A stretch of 64,000 bases of DNA from Paracoccaceae bacterium (GTDB lineage Bacteria; Pseudomonadota; Alphaproteobacteria; Rhodobacterales; Rhodobacteraceae). The translations under genes were made by a program, and so were the position numbers. This document shows, one piece after another, positions 27,061 through 35,782 of this stretch (the stretch's first letter is position 1; each line of letters starts with the position of its first letter). Location of the stretch: NCBI GenBank assembly GCA_013214575.1, contig JABSSD010000217.1, forward strand, positions 1 to 64,000, read 5' to 3'. Under the pieces are notes generated by a model. It searched no databases. It was not told where the DNA came from and was given only the letters and a program-made list of their open reading frames with translations.

Positions 27061-27134
27061 CGTGTCCAGCCGTCGTTGAAAACCCCTTCACCGGGGACTT
27101 GTCTCACTGAATCCCCCGCGGTAGGATTCGGCGC

Positions 27135-27362
27135 ATGGCCATTTGTCTCCTGTATCGCCAGATCCCCAGGCGTATGCCGCGTTTCTATCGCGTCGAACTT
27201 GCGATGACCCTGTTTAACGAGGTCTCGGTTCGGCGCGAATGGGGTGTGTCTGGCCGAAATGGCGCAAGCGTCATCAACAATTACAGCAACCTGCGCGACG
27301 CCTCGGCAGCAGCTGACCAGCATCGCAACCGGGCCTTGAAGCGCGGTTACGCCAGAGCCTGA
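27135..27362 (+). CDS. WGR domain-containing protein
   Basis: The 75-residue protein is essentially one WGR domain: [20 protein letters not shown] then [12 protein letters not shown] (the W-G-R-like core as EWGVSGR) and a final helix rich in Ala, Arg and Lys with the RGYARA ending. In larger proteins (PARP, MolR-like) WGR domains bind nucleic acid; stand-alone versions in alphaproteobacteria have no assigned function. The ATG at 27135 follows TAGGATT. Its last 16 bases overlap the 3' end of the convergent amidohydrolase gene. Confidence 0.75.
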   Translation: MAICLLYRQIPRRMPRFYRVELAMTLFNEVSVRREWGVSGRNGASVINNYSNLRDASAAADQHRNRALKRGYARA

Positions 27363-28543
27363 ACCGCAGCCGCCAGCACCTTGAGCCCGAGGGTCAGATC
27401 CGCCTCGTCGGTGTCTTCGTCAAAGGCATGGCTGATGCCGCCAATCGAGGGCACAAACAGCATCGCCACCGGCATCACCGCCGCCATGTTCGACGCATCA
27501 TGCAAGGCGCCGGACGGCATGGTCCGCCACTGACCGGGGGCCGCGGCCTCGGCAGATGTGGCCAAAGCCGCCTGCAGGCCGGCATCCATCGGCACCGGCT
27601 CGATCCCCATGACCGGCTCAAGAACCACTTCCAATCCACGCTCAGCAGCGATTTCCTGCGCCAGATCGTGAATGATCTCACCCATCTGCCGCAACCGCTC
27701 GACGTCCCGGTCACGCCATTGCATCGAGAATGTCACCCGCCCCGGCACCACCGAAGAGGCATTTGGGTGCACAGACACATGGCCAATGGTCCAGACTGTT
27801 GTCGGCGTCACCAGGCGGGCCAGACGCGCGTTCAGTGCAGTGTTGAACGCCGACAGGCCCTGAAACGCATCCTGACGCAGATGCATCGGGGTGGTGCCGG
27901 CATGGTTCTGGCGGCCGGTAAAACTGATCCGCATGTCGCGGATACCAACGATATCGCTGACCACACCAATCCGGTCGTCGCTCTGATCCAGGGATGGGCC
28001 TTGTTCGATATGCATTTCCAGAAACCCGGTGAACCGCTCATGCGGCAGGAAATCCCCTGCCAGATCAGCCATCCTAGCCCGCGCCTGCCGCAGGGTGACA
28101 CCATCGTCATCGGTAAGGTCATCCGCCTGCTGCAGCGACAGATGGCCCGACCAGACATCCGATCCGGTGGTCACCCCAAAGCGGCCTTCCTCGTCCTGAA
28201 AGCTCACCACCGAGACCGGCGCCGCGCCCGCCTCCTTGGCAGCGCGGGCGATTTCCAGCCCGGCAATCACCCCCAGCGCCCCATCCAGCCAGCCGCCCTC
28301 GGGCTGGCTGTCACTATGTGAGCCGACTAACACAGAGCGGTCGCCGCCGAGGCCAAACAGGTTGCCGATCGGGTCATAATGCACCTCGAGCCCGGCCTCT
28401 GTCATTCGTGAGGCCAGCCAGGCACGGGCGGCGATATCGGCCTCGCTATAGGCCCGGCGCACCACGCCCTTGCCGCTGCCCGCCGCGCCAAAACTGCGCA
28501 GCTTGTGCAAATCAGCCAAAAATCTCTCAGCATTTACCATCAT
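27347..28543 (-). CDS. Zn-dependent hydrolase, M20 family (allantoate/N-carbamoyl amino acid amidohydrolase type)
   Basis: The 398-residue protein has the bimetal M20 pattern: [19 protein letters not shown] (His and Asp ligands), [11 protein letters not shown] (Glu pair), [11 protein letters not shown] (His) and the C-terminal [10 protein letters not shown] (His). A dimerisation lid lies between about 200 and 310. These enzymes release ammonia and CO2 from N-carbamoyl amino acids, ureidoglycolate or allantoate; the sequence does not decide among them. I start at the ATG at 28543 (GGGG six bases upstream) rather than 28555. It is divergent from the histidine phosphatase gene. Confidence 0.88.
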   Translation of the reverse strand: MMVNAERFLADLHKLRSFGAAGSGKGVVRRAYSEADIAARAWLASRMTEAGLEVHYDPIGNLFGLGGDRSVLVGSHSDSQPEGGWLDGALGVIAGLEIARAAKEAGAAPVSVVSFQDEEGRFGVTTGSDVWSGHLSLQQADDLTDDDGVTLRQARARMADLAGDFLPHERFTGFLEMHIEQGPSLDQSDDRIGVVSDIVGIRDMRISFTGRQNHAGTTPMHLRQDAFQGLSAFNTALNARLARLVTPTTVWTIGHVSVHPNASSVVPGRVTFSMQWRDRDVERLRQMGEIIHDLAQEIAAERGLEVVLEPVMGIEPVPMDAGLQAALATSAEAAAPGQWRTMPSGALHDASNMAAVMPVAMLFVPSIGGISHAFDEDTDEADLTLGLKVLAAAVQALA

Positions 28544-28713
28544 TTCTGGCCCCATCCCCTAATCTGATCATCCGTTTGTTCCACAGCGTTTCACTCGGAG
28601 CAACAGCTGCCCGGCCCGCCACCGCATTCGAAACTTGCGTCCCAAGTGAAAGCCTCCCTTTTCACTGCCGCAAACCTCGCCTAAGACTTGCAGTCAGATA
28701 TAGGAACTGCTGC

Positions 28714-29367
28714 ATGTCTCACATCACCTTAGTCCGCCACGGTCAGGCCAATACAGGCGCCCGCGACGAGATCAGCTATGATAAGCTGAGCCCACTTGGC
28801 CACCAACAGGCGGCTTGGCTGGGCGATCATTTGCGCGCCAGCGCGGCGCATCATCCGCGCGTCTATTGCGGCACCCTGATACGCCATTATGAGACGGCGC
28901 AGGGCATGGGCGTTGCTGACACTATCACCCGCGACCCGCGGCTGAACGAGATGGAGTATTTTTCGCTGGCGCAGCTGATGGAGCAGCAGCACGGATTGGA
29001 AATCCCAACCGAGCGCGAAGGCTTTGTGCAGCACCTGCCAGCGGTTTTTGCCGCCTGGGCGGCCGGTGAGATCGAAAATCCACCCGAAAGCTGGCACAAC
29101 TTCAACAGCCGCGTCGGGTCTGCGCTGGCTGACATTTCCCAAGGCGAAGGCCCGGCGCTGGTGGTCACCTCCGGCGGGCTGATCTCGATTGCCATGCGGC
29201 AGGCATTGGGACTTAATACCAAAGCAACGGCGCGCATGGCGCTGGCCATCATGAACACCTCGATGCACCGGCTGCACCCGATTGGCGGCCACCTGTGCCC
29301 GGTGCTGTTCAACGCGGTGCCGCATCTGGACACCCCGGATCGCCACTACGCCCAGACCCATTTATAA
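28714..29367 (+). CDS. Histidine phosphatase-family protein
   Basis: The 217-residue protein carries the RHG motif (ITLVRHGQAN) and the second arginine in YCGTLIRHYETAQ, as in phosphoglycerate-mutase-like phosphatases. The usual late HGG is SGG here (VVTSGGLIS), so the second catalytic His is replaced by Ser; some annotated relatives share this, and activity is uncertain. The open frame extends far upstream, overlapping the divergent gene, but the ATG at 28714 is the first that gives the expected N-terminus and has AGGAAC upstream. It probably leads the operon with the GST and saccharopine genes. Confidence 0.87.
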   Translation: MSHITLVRHGQANTGARDEISYDKLSPLGHQQAAWLGDHLRASAAHHPRVYCGTLIRHYETAQGMGVADTITRDPRLNEMEYFSLAQLMEQQHGLEIPTEREGFVQHLPAVFAAWAAGEIENPPESWHNFNSRVGSALADISQGEGPALVVTSGGLISIAMRQALGLNTKATARMALAIMNTSMHRLHPIGGHLCPVLFNAVPHLDTPDRHYAQTHL

Positions 29368-29391
29368 CCCCGTTTCCCGCGAGGACCTGAC

Positions 29392-30006
29392 ATGCAGCTC
29401 TATTACGCTCCCGGCACCATCTCGATTGCCGTCGCCATCGCCCTGCACGAGGCGGGGCTGGATTATGAGCCCATCAAAATCGACTTTGCCGCCAAGCAAC
29501 AAGCCGGGGCTGGCTATGCCCAGATCAACCCCAAGGGCCGGGTGCCGGCGCTGGTTGTTGACGGTGGCATCCTGACCGAAACCGGGGCGCTGCTAGACTA
29601 TATCGCCGACCTCGCCCCCGCTGCCGGGCTGCGCCCCAGCGATCCCCTGTTGCGGGCCCGGATGGGCGAGGTGATGTTCTATCTGGCCTCGACCATGCAT
29701 GTGGCCCACGCCCACAAGATGCGCGGCAGTCGCTGGGCCAGCGCGCCGTCCTCTTACAAAGACATGAAGGCCAAAGTGCCGCAGACAATGAGCGAGTGCT
29801 GCCGCTACATCAGCTCAAACGGGCTGCGCGGACCCTTTGTGCTGGGGGCGCAGATCAGCCTCGCCGATTGCTATCTCTACGTCATTTGCACCTGGCTGGC
29901 CGGCGACGGCGTAAAACTCGGTGACTTTCCCAAAATCCAAACCTTCATGACCGCTATGGAGCAACGCGACTCGGTACGCGCGGCCTATGCGGGTGGTATG
30001 CTGTAA
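29392..30006 (+). CDS. Glutathione S-transferase-family protein
   Basis: The 204-residue protein has the thioredoxin-like N-terminal domain (MQLYYAPGTISIAVAIALHE, similar to beta-class GSTs) with the glutathione-site NPKGRVPALVVDGGILTETGAL, and an all-helical C-terminal domain with the N-capping-like ISLADCYLYV. The catalytic residue is not certain (Ser or Cys near residues 9-12; the usual beta-class Cys is not obvious). It lies 24 bases after the phosphatase gene with GCGAGGACC as ribosome binding site, and 11 bases before the saccharopine gene. Confidence 0.9.
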   Translation: MQLYYAPGTISIAVAIALHEAGLDYEPIKIDFAAKQQAGAGYAQINPKGRVPALVVDGGILTETGALLDYIADLAPAAGLRPSDPLLRARMGEVMFYLASTMHVAHAHKMRGSRWASAPSSYKDMKAKVPQTMSECCRYISSNGLRGPFVLGAQISLADCYLYVICTWLAGDGVKLGDFPKIQTFMTAMEQRDSVRAAYAGGML

Positions 30007-30017
30007 AGGACATTACT

Positions 30018-31070
30018 ATGACACATCTCTGGGTTCGGGCTGAACAACGCCCAAACGAAGACCGCGTCGGGCTGACGCCGACAGGCGCTGCGGCACTGAT
30101 GCAGGCCGGCATCAAGGTCACCATCGAGCAAAGCACGGTGCGGGCGATCCCGCTGCAGGGCTATATCGACGCCGGCTGCGCCATCGCGTCGGAAAACAGC
30201 TGGCCGCAGGCGCCCTCCGATGCCATCATCTTTGGCCTCAAGGAGCTGCCCGAGGATGGCACTGCGCTGCCCCATAACCACATCATGTTTGGCCATGCCT
30301 ACAAGGGTCAGCATTCGGGCAAGGCACTGCTGGACCGCTTCAAGGCCGGTGGCGGCACCCTCTATGATCTGGAGTATCTGGTGGAGGAGAACGGCCGCCG
30401 GGTTGCGGCCTTTGGCTATTGGGCTGGCTACGCAGGCGCAGCGGTGACCCTGAAAACCTGGGCGGCGCAGCAGGGCGGCGGTCTCTGCGGGCCGGTTGGG
30501 GTCTACCCCAGCAAAGACACCCTGCTGGATGAGCTCGGCGCAGAGCTGGACGCCACTGGCGCAGACCGCCCCAAGGCCATCGTTATTGGTGCCATGGGCC
30601 GGGTCGGCACCGGGGCTGCTGATCTATGCGAGGCTCTGGGCGTCACCGTGACCAAATGGGATATGGCTGAGACCTCCAGCGGCGGACCCTTCCCCGAAAT
30701 CCTGGCCCATGATCTGTTCCTGAACTGCATCTTTGCCCGCCCCGGAACCCCGGTGTTTGTGCCGCTTGAGGCGCTGACTGCGCCACGCCAGCTCAGCGCC
30801 ATTGGCGATGTTGCCTGCGACCCGGACAGCGATTACAACCCGGTGCCGGTCTATGACCGCGCCACCACCTGGCAGGCCCCGGCGCTGCGGGTTGCCTCTG
30901 ACCCGGTGCTGGACGTGATGGCGATCGACAATCTGCCGTCGATGCTGCCGGTGGAAAGCTCGCAGGATTACGGCGCACAATTGCTGCCGTCGCTGCTGAC
31001 GCTGGATGATCTGCAGGCCGGAGTCTGGGGAAGGGCGGCGGCCAGCTTTGCCACCCATACCAAAGACTGA
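30018..31070 (+). CDS. Saccharopine dehydrogenase, L-lysine-forming type (LYS1-like)
   Basis: The 350-residue protein belongs to the alanine dehydrogenase/transhydrogenase-like LYS1 family: LWVRAEQRPNEDRVGLTPTGA (substrate loop with Arg and Glu), the IIFGLKELPED and HIMFGHAYKGQ segments, FGYWAGYAGAAVTLKTW, and the nucleotide-binding AIVIGAMGRVGTGAADL. The reaction interconverts saccharopine with lysine plus 2-oxoglutarate. AAAGGACATTACT precedes the ATG. Its partner, the glutamate-forming enzyme, follows after 71 bases, so the pair probably runs lysine catabolism through saccharopine to 2-aminoadipate semialdehyde. Confidence 0.9.
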   Translation: MTHLWVRAEQRPNEDRVGLTPTGAAALMQAGIKVTIEQSTVRAIPLQGYIDAGCAIASENSWPQAPSDAIIFGLKELPEDGTALPHNHIMFGHAYKGQHSGKALLDRFKAGGGTLYDLEYLVEENGRRVAAFGYWAGYAGAAVTLKTWAAQQGGGLCGPVGVYPSKDTLLDELGAELDATGADRPKAIVIGAMGRVGTGAADLCEALGVTVTKWDMAETSSGGPFPEILAHDLFLNCIFARPGTPVFVPLEALTAPRQLSAIGDVACDPDSDYNPVPVYDRATTWQAPALRVASDPVLDVMAIDNLPSMLPVESSQDYGAQLLPSLLTLDDLQAGVWGRAAASFATHTKD

Positions 31071-31141
31071 CAAAAACAGCAGTGGTCGCGGCAATCGCCG
31101 CCACTGCCCCAGATACAAAATCAAATGAGGGAGAGATACTC

Positions 31142-32284
31142 ATGACAATCCACTGGTGCGGCACCGGCCTTTCGGCCATCCCCGGCCTTCGCCGCCTGCT
31201 GCAGGCAGGACATGATGTTGCGGTATGGAACCGCACCATCGACAAGGCCCAACAGGCCGTCGGCGACCTGACCAAGAACATTCAGGCCTTTGACCTCGAC
31301 AGCCTGGGTGCTCAGGTCACCGCCAAAGATGTCATCGTCTCGATGCTGCCCGGCGACTGGCACCTGCCACTGGCTGAACTGGCGATCGCCAAGGGCGCCC
31401 ATTTTGTCTCGTCCTCCTACATCGCACCCGAGATGCGGGCGCTGAACGACAAGGCCCGCGCCGCCGGGGTTGCCCTGGTCAATGAGGTCGGCCTGGACCC
31501 AGGCATCGACCACCTGATGGCGCATGCGCTGGTGGACGACTACAAGGCCTCTGAAGCCTATGACGCCAGCAATGAAATCAGCTTCATCTCCTATTGCGGT
31601 GGCGTGCCCAAGATCGCCAATGACTTCCGCTACAAATTCAGCTGGTCCCCTTTGGGCGTGCTCAAGGCGCTGCGCTCGCCGTCGCGCTCGATCCGCGACC
31701 ACAAAACCCTGGACACTGCCCGCCCCTGGGACGCGATCTCCAGCTACACCGCGCCGCTGCCGACGCCAGAGAGCTTCGAGGTCTACCCCAACCGCGATTC
31801 ACTGCCGTTCATGCAGCAATATGAATTTGGCGACGACTGGTCGGTCAAAAACTTCGTCCGCGGCACCCTGCGCCTCAACGGCTGGGCGCAGGCCTGGGAC
31901 GGCGTGTTCAAAGAGGTCGAAACCCTGTCCGGCCCCGAGGGCGACGCCCGCCTGAAAGAGATGTCCGACCAGTTCTGGCAAGACCACTCCTATGACGAAG
32001 GCGAGCCCGACCGGGTGGTTCTCTGCGTTGACCTGAAGGCCGAAAAAGACGGCGCCGTGGTCTGGCACAAGTCTTATGTCATGGATGCCTGGGGCGACGA
32101 GAATGGCACTGCTATGGCGCGTCTGGTGTCGGTGCCGGTGTCACTGGCAATCGAAGCCGCGATGACCGGCAAAATTGCCGCCGGCGTGCACGCCGCCCCC
32201 AGTGGTCCCAAACTGGTGGCCGAGTGGATGTCGGAAATCGACAAGCTGGCTCAGCACCTCGAGTTGACGGATCAATTGGCCTGA
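31142..32284 (+). CDS. Saccharopine dehydrogenase, L-glutamate-forming type (LYS9-like)
   Basis: The 380-residue protein has an N-terminal Rossmann domain (MTIHWCGTGLSAIPGLRRLL, with an altered GxGxxG written CGTGLSAIPG), then the family-specific VNEVGLDPGIDHLMAH and ISYCGGVPKIANDFRYKFSWSP. It cleaves saccharopine to glutamate and 2-aminoadipate-6-semialdehyde. I use the ATG at 31142, preceded by GGGAGAG, not the open frame from 31082. Bacteria more often show a fused LKR/SDH or the cadaverine/aminovalerate routes; here the two activities are separate adjacent genes. Confidence 0.9.
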   Translation: MTIHWCGTGLSAIPGLRRLLQAGHDVAVWNRTIDKAQQAVGDLTKNIQAFDLDSLGAQVTAKDVIVSMLPGDWHLPLAELAIAKGAHFVSSSYIAPEMRALNDKARAAGVALVNEVGLDPGIDHLMAHALVDDYKASEAYDASNEISFISYCGGVPKIANDFRYKFSWSPLGVLKALRSPSRSIRDHKTLDTARPWDAISSYTAPLPTPESFEVYPNRDSLPFMQQYEFGDDWSVKNFVRGTLRLNGWAQAWDGVFKEVETLSGPEGDARLKEMSDQFWQDHSYDEGEPDRVVLCVDLKAEKDGAVVWHKSYVMDAWGDENGTAMARLVSVPVSLAIEAAMTGKIAAGVHAAPSGPKLVAEWMSEIDKLAQHLELTDQLA

Positions 32285-32338
32285 CGCCAATCCCAGGGGC
32301 CTGCCAAACGCCGGCCCCTGGCACAGCTCGCCCCTTTA

Positions 32339-32383
32339 TTCATCTGGCTGAAAATATCCCAGGGAGTTTGGGGGGCTGGCCCC
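32339..32383. repeat. Dispersed repeat CATCTGGCTGAAAATATCCC..., copy 1
   Basis: The 20 bases from 32341 recur exactly at 45329-45348, and both copies continue into a G-run and a GGGGC-TG-GCCCC hairpin. It follows the saccharopine operon and may help terminate transcription. Confidence 0.75.
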
Positions 32384-32431
32384 TCGATACCCGCGGGCCT
32401 GATTTGCCGGAGGCATCGAGGGACACCGCTT

Positions 32432-32500
32432 GGTAGCACTCTGCGCCGCCCGGGATCACTCTGCACCGCCCGGTATCCGGTGGCCGGTATCACTCGGTAG
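32432..32500. repeat. Degenerate 20-bp tandem repeats
   Basis: GGTAGCACTCTGCGCCGCCC (32432-32451) and GGGATCACTCTGCACCGCCC (32452-32471) differ at three positions; partial units beginning GGTATC follow at 32472 and 32486. A related unit is at 21-50 in this window. The function is unknown. Confidence 0.65.
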
Positions 32501-32569
32501 CCAGCATCTTTGGGCTCCGCCCGTCCTCGCCTGAATTGCTCTCCCAGAGCACTTCCAAGACGGCGAGGA

Positions 32570-32887
32570 CTACATAAGATCATTTTCTACGGCTTGGGCG
32601 GAAATGCCCAGGGCATCCAAGCCGTTCTCCAGATGATCCGACAGATGTGGCGTCCCCAGCAGATAGTCGGCACATGGGGTAGAGGCATCCCGCCTCGCGG
32701 TCATGATCGCCTCGGCCAGATCCTCGACAAAAAAGCTCTCACGACCAATCCACATGACCGCCACCAATTCGGCCTGCTCATCTTCGTTCAGTCGATCAAT
32801 AAAGGCGCGCAACTCACCCTCTGCACGGTGTAGCTCCCGCCCCATCATCGCCACCTGCGCAATTTTGCGGGTAGAAATTTCCAACAT
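32570..32887 (-). CDS. DUF3775-type small protein
   Basis: The 105-residue protein starts MLEISTRKIAQVAMMGREL and contains the conserved-looking FIDRLNEDEQAELVAVMWIGR segment that I associate with DUF3775. It ends in an acidic tail. The ATG at 32887 has AAGGAG seven bases upstream, so the longer open frame (to 32971) is not used. No catalytic residues are evident and the function is unknown. It lies 96 bases downstream of the adenylate cyclase gene on the same strand. Confidence 0.72.
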   Translation of the reverse strand: MLEISTRKIAQVAMMGRELHRAEGELRAFIDRLNEDEQAELVAVMWIGRESFFVEDLAEAIMTARRDASTPCADYLLGTPHLSDHLENGLDALGISAQAVENDLM

Positions 32888-32983
32888 GGCTTGGCTCCTT
32901 TCCATCTGCCTGACCTCAGCATAACAGATAGCGCAGCAGCCAAGGATATCTTTGATCTGCAACAACCCCAAAGCGGGGTTTTC

Positions 32984-34261
32984 TCAGCGACGGCCAAAGA
33001 TTTCGATGCCGCCGCTGCGCCCGCGAAGCACGGCGGCTGGCAGCGGGTTCCACCCTTGCGACGCGGGCGCCACCGATGCGGCCTGCAACACCGCCGCCGA
33101 GACAATGATGCCCTGCTGCTCCTGCTTGGTCAGTTGCTCCAGCCGCGCCGCGATATTCACCGTGTCGCCAAACACCGTGTATTCCAGCCGCTGCGGATCG
33201 CCGACCACCCCCGAGAAGACCTCGCCCCAATGCAGGCCAATACCCACAAAAACTGCCTCGTCCCCGGCAGCCAGCCGGGCGTCAGACCACTCCGCTATGC
33301 TCGCGGCCAGGCCCGTGGCGCAACCCACCGCCCGAACCGCCGCGTTGTCGCCTTCAAACAGAACCATAGCCGCATCGCCGATAAATTTGTCGATCATGCC
33401 GCCATAGGTATCCGTACATCCCTGCACCCGGCTGCGAAAATCGGTGATGTAGCTGCCAACCTGATGTGGATCCCGGCCCTGCGACCAGCGGGTAAATCCC
33501 CGAATATCGATAAACAGCACCGCCATGTTCTGACGACTGCCGCGGCGCAGCTCTTCCAACCCGCTACCCGCCAGCCGCGCCGTCAGCTGGGCTGGCAGAT
33601 AACGGGTCAAATTTGCCTTTTGCTGCGCCTCGGTGATGGACCGGTGCAACAGGCGCCGCATCCGCCAGGCGGCCACCACCAGCACCAGCCCACCAAGGAC
33701 AATCATGGTTATGCGAATGACATTGGGCGGCCCCGAAAGCAAATTCTGCGCCCGCTCAACCACAAAAGGTGTCACCTCCTGCGGTTGCCACAGCGATAAC
33801 GCCGCCAGTCCCGCCGCAATCACCGCAACGCAATAGGCCTGCAAAAACGGATTGAACCGCAGCACCGTAAAGCCAAAAATGGCCGGCACCAGCCAGGTCG
33901 GCGGCAGAATGAACGTCAACTCCCCGGGCAGACCAGTGTTTTCCAACCCGGCCCAAGTGTTGGCCAGCATGAACAGGCAGTCCAGGGTGACCAACGGCCA
34001 GACCATCCAACTGCGAATGCGCCCGCTACGCGCCATCCACAGCGAGATCACCCCGACCAATAGATAGGAAATTATGGTTGCTAGGGCAAATATCCACTGC
34101 CGCCGCAAATATTGTTCGGGGGCCACCTCGCTGCCGCCGACCGCCAGAATGAACATTCCCATCAGACCCAGAGCGACCGCAATCCGCAGCAAGGAAACAA
34201 CTTGCTCGGCTTCCACTTCAGCCTGTTTCAGCAGGCTATTATCCGATGCAAGTATACTCAT
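32984..34261 (-). CDS. Membrane-bound class III adenylate cyclase
   Basis: The 425-residue protein has about six membrane helices in residues 20-200, then a linker helix and a class III cyclase domain (about 243-425). Metal-binding aspartates are Asp252 (FIDIRGFTRW) and Asp296 (KFIGDAAMV); Lys292 and Asp366 (VFGDTVN) are the adenine-selecting pair, and Asn369/Arg373 (NIAARL) are the transition-state residues. All catalytic positions are intact, so it should make cAMP as a homodimer. The start at 34261 follows AAGGATCAG. The signal sensed by the membrane domain is unknown. Confidence 0.9.
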   Translation of the reverse strand: MSILASDNSLLKQAEVEAEQVVSLLRIAVALGLMGMFILAVGGSEVAPEQYLRRQWIFALATIISYLLVGVISLWMARSGRIRSWMVWPLVTLDCLFMLANTWAGLENTGLPGELTFILPPTWLVPAIFGFTVLRFNPFLQAYCVAVIAAGLAALSLWQPQEVTPFVVERAQNLLSGPPNVIRITMIVLGGLVLVVAAWRMRRLLHRSITEAQQKANLTRYLPAQLTARLAGSGLEELRRGSRQNMAVLFIDIRGFTRWSQGRDPHQVGSYITDFRSRVQGCTDTYGGMIDKFIGDAAMVLFEGDNAAVRAVGCATGLAASIAEWSDARLAAGDEAVFVGIGLHWGEVFSGVVGDPQRLEYTVFGDTVNIAARLEQLTKQEQQGIIVSAAVLQAASVAPASQGWNPLPAAVLRGRSGGIEIFGRR

Positions 34262-34351
34262 TTTTCTGCTGATCCTTGTGGCGTGACTGTTTGGCGATCC
34301 CTGCAATACCTACACGGTGAGCGGCCTGATTTCCGCCGCACTGGGCGGGTT

Positions 34352-35752
34352 TTAGTCGGTCCCCAGCAGGTCCGTCACCCGCCGTGCATCACTTTCCACC
34401 TGGGCTGGAGTGGCCAGCTCGGACCCCTTCGCAACCACTCCCATCGTCTCAAACTTGCGGGCCGAGGGCAGCACCCGCGCCTCCAGCGAGCCCACCGCCT
34501 TGTTGTAGCTGCTGACCGACGAGGACAGCGCCCGGCCCACCGAGGCCAGATTGGCCGAGAATGTCACCAGACGTTGGTACAGCTCCTTGGCGGTTTCCTG
34601 CACCTCCAGTGCATTCTCGGCCATCTTTTCCTGCTGCCAGCCATAGGCAATGGATTTCACTAGCGCCATCAGGGTTGTCGGCGTGGCAATCAGCACCTTG
34701 TGTTCAAAGGCATATTCTATCAGCCCGGTATCCACCTCAGCCGCCGCCGACACAAAGGTCTCGCCGGGGATGAACATCACCACAAAATCCGGGGTCTCGC
34801 CCAGCGCGCTTTGATAGGCCTTTGAGGCCAGCTGTTTCACATGGGTGCGCACATGCCGGGCATGGCGCTGCAGGCATTCCTGCTGCAGCTCCGGGGTCTC
34901 TGCCTCCAGCGCATCCAGATAGCCATCCAGCGGCGTCTTGGCGTCCACCACGATGCTTTTGCCGCCGGGGATGCGCACGATCGCATCCGGGCGGCGCAGC
35001 CCATCGTCGGTGCCCAGCGTTTTCTCCAGGTCATAATCCACATGCTCGGACATGCCTGCCATGTCGAACACCTGCCGCAACTGCATCTCGCCCCAGCGGC
35101 CGCGCGTCTTAGGGGCGCGCAGCGCCTGCACCAGCTTGCGGGTCTCGCCGCCCAGCGCCGCCTGCCCTTCGGTCAGCGCCTTTACCTGCTCGCGAATGGC
35201 CCCATAAGCCTCGGTGCGGGCCTGCTCGATTTCCTTGATCCGATCGCCAAACTGACCCAGCTTCTCGTCCAGCGGCTTGACCAGCCCCTCAATTGCTGCG
35301 TGGCGCTTGGCCAGATCCGCATCGGCGGTCTGCGAATGGCTCTTGAACCGCTCGCTGACTAGGGTCAGGAAATTCTCCGAGTTCTGCTTCAGCACCCCCG
35401 AGGCCATCGCCGCAAATTTATGCTCCAGCTGCAAATTCATCCGCCGCAGCTCTTCCAGCCGTGCCTCATGCTCGCCCTTCAGCGCCCGCACCTCGGCCTC
35501 GGCCTGATGCCGCGCCGCCAACTCGCCGTCCCGCAGCTGACGCAGGGCGACCAGCTCTCCACTTAAATCCGGCAGCCGCGCCACCTCAGTCTGCATCGAG
35601 GCACAGGCCTGTCGCAGCTCGATATTCTCGTGCCGCAGCGCGTCAACCACAGGGATATGTTTGCGGGTCATCAGCCAGAGCACCGCAAACATCACGGCGG
35701 CCACAGCAAAGGCCAGTGCGGCCAGCGGCCACCAGGTAGGATCTATCTGCAC
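34352..35752 (-). CDS. rmuC: DNA recombination protein RmuC
   Basis: The 466-residue protein has an N-terminal membrane anchor (WPLAALAFAVAAVMFAVLWLM), a long coiled coil (about 40-200) and the RmuC nuclease-like domain with TRGRWGEMQLRQVFDMAGM, IVVDAKTPLDGYLDAL and PDFVVMFIPGETFVSAAAE. RmuC limits inversions and rearrangements at short repeats and has recently been linked to nuclease activity. Translation probably begins at GTG (35752) with GGGAG upstream. It lies 30 bases after mutL, so the two repair genes are likely co-transcribed. Confidence 0.95.
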   Translation of the reverse strand: MQIDPTWWPLAALAFAVAAVMFAVLWLMTRKHIPVVDALRHENIELRQACASMQTEVARLPDLSGELVALRQLRDGELAARHQAEAEVRALKGEHEARLEELRRMNLQLEHKFAAMASGVLKQNSENFLTLVSERFKSHSQTADADLAKRHAAIEGLVKPLDEKLGQFGDRIKEIEQARTEAYGAIREQVKALTEGQAALGGETRKLVQALRAPKTRGRWGEMQLRQVFDMAGMSEHVDYDLEKTLGTDDGLRRPDAIVRIPGGKSIVVDAKTPLDGYLDALEAETPELQQECLQRHARHVRTHVKQLASKAYQSALGETPDFVVMFIPGETFVSAAAEVDTGLIEYAFEHKVLIATPTTLMALVKSIAYGWQQEKMAENALEVQETAKELYQRLVTFSANLASVGRALSSSVSSYNKAVGSLEARVLPSARKFETMGVVAKGSELATPAQVESDARRVTDLLGTD

Positions 35753-35782
35753 GGGGAGGCTCCCTGTTCTGTGCTCTGGCGC

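Noticed and set aside
28318-28713. Upstream extension of the histidine phosphatase frame
   Set aside because: It would overlap the divergent amidohydrolase; the RHG-family N-terminus starts at 28714, with a ribosome binding site.
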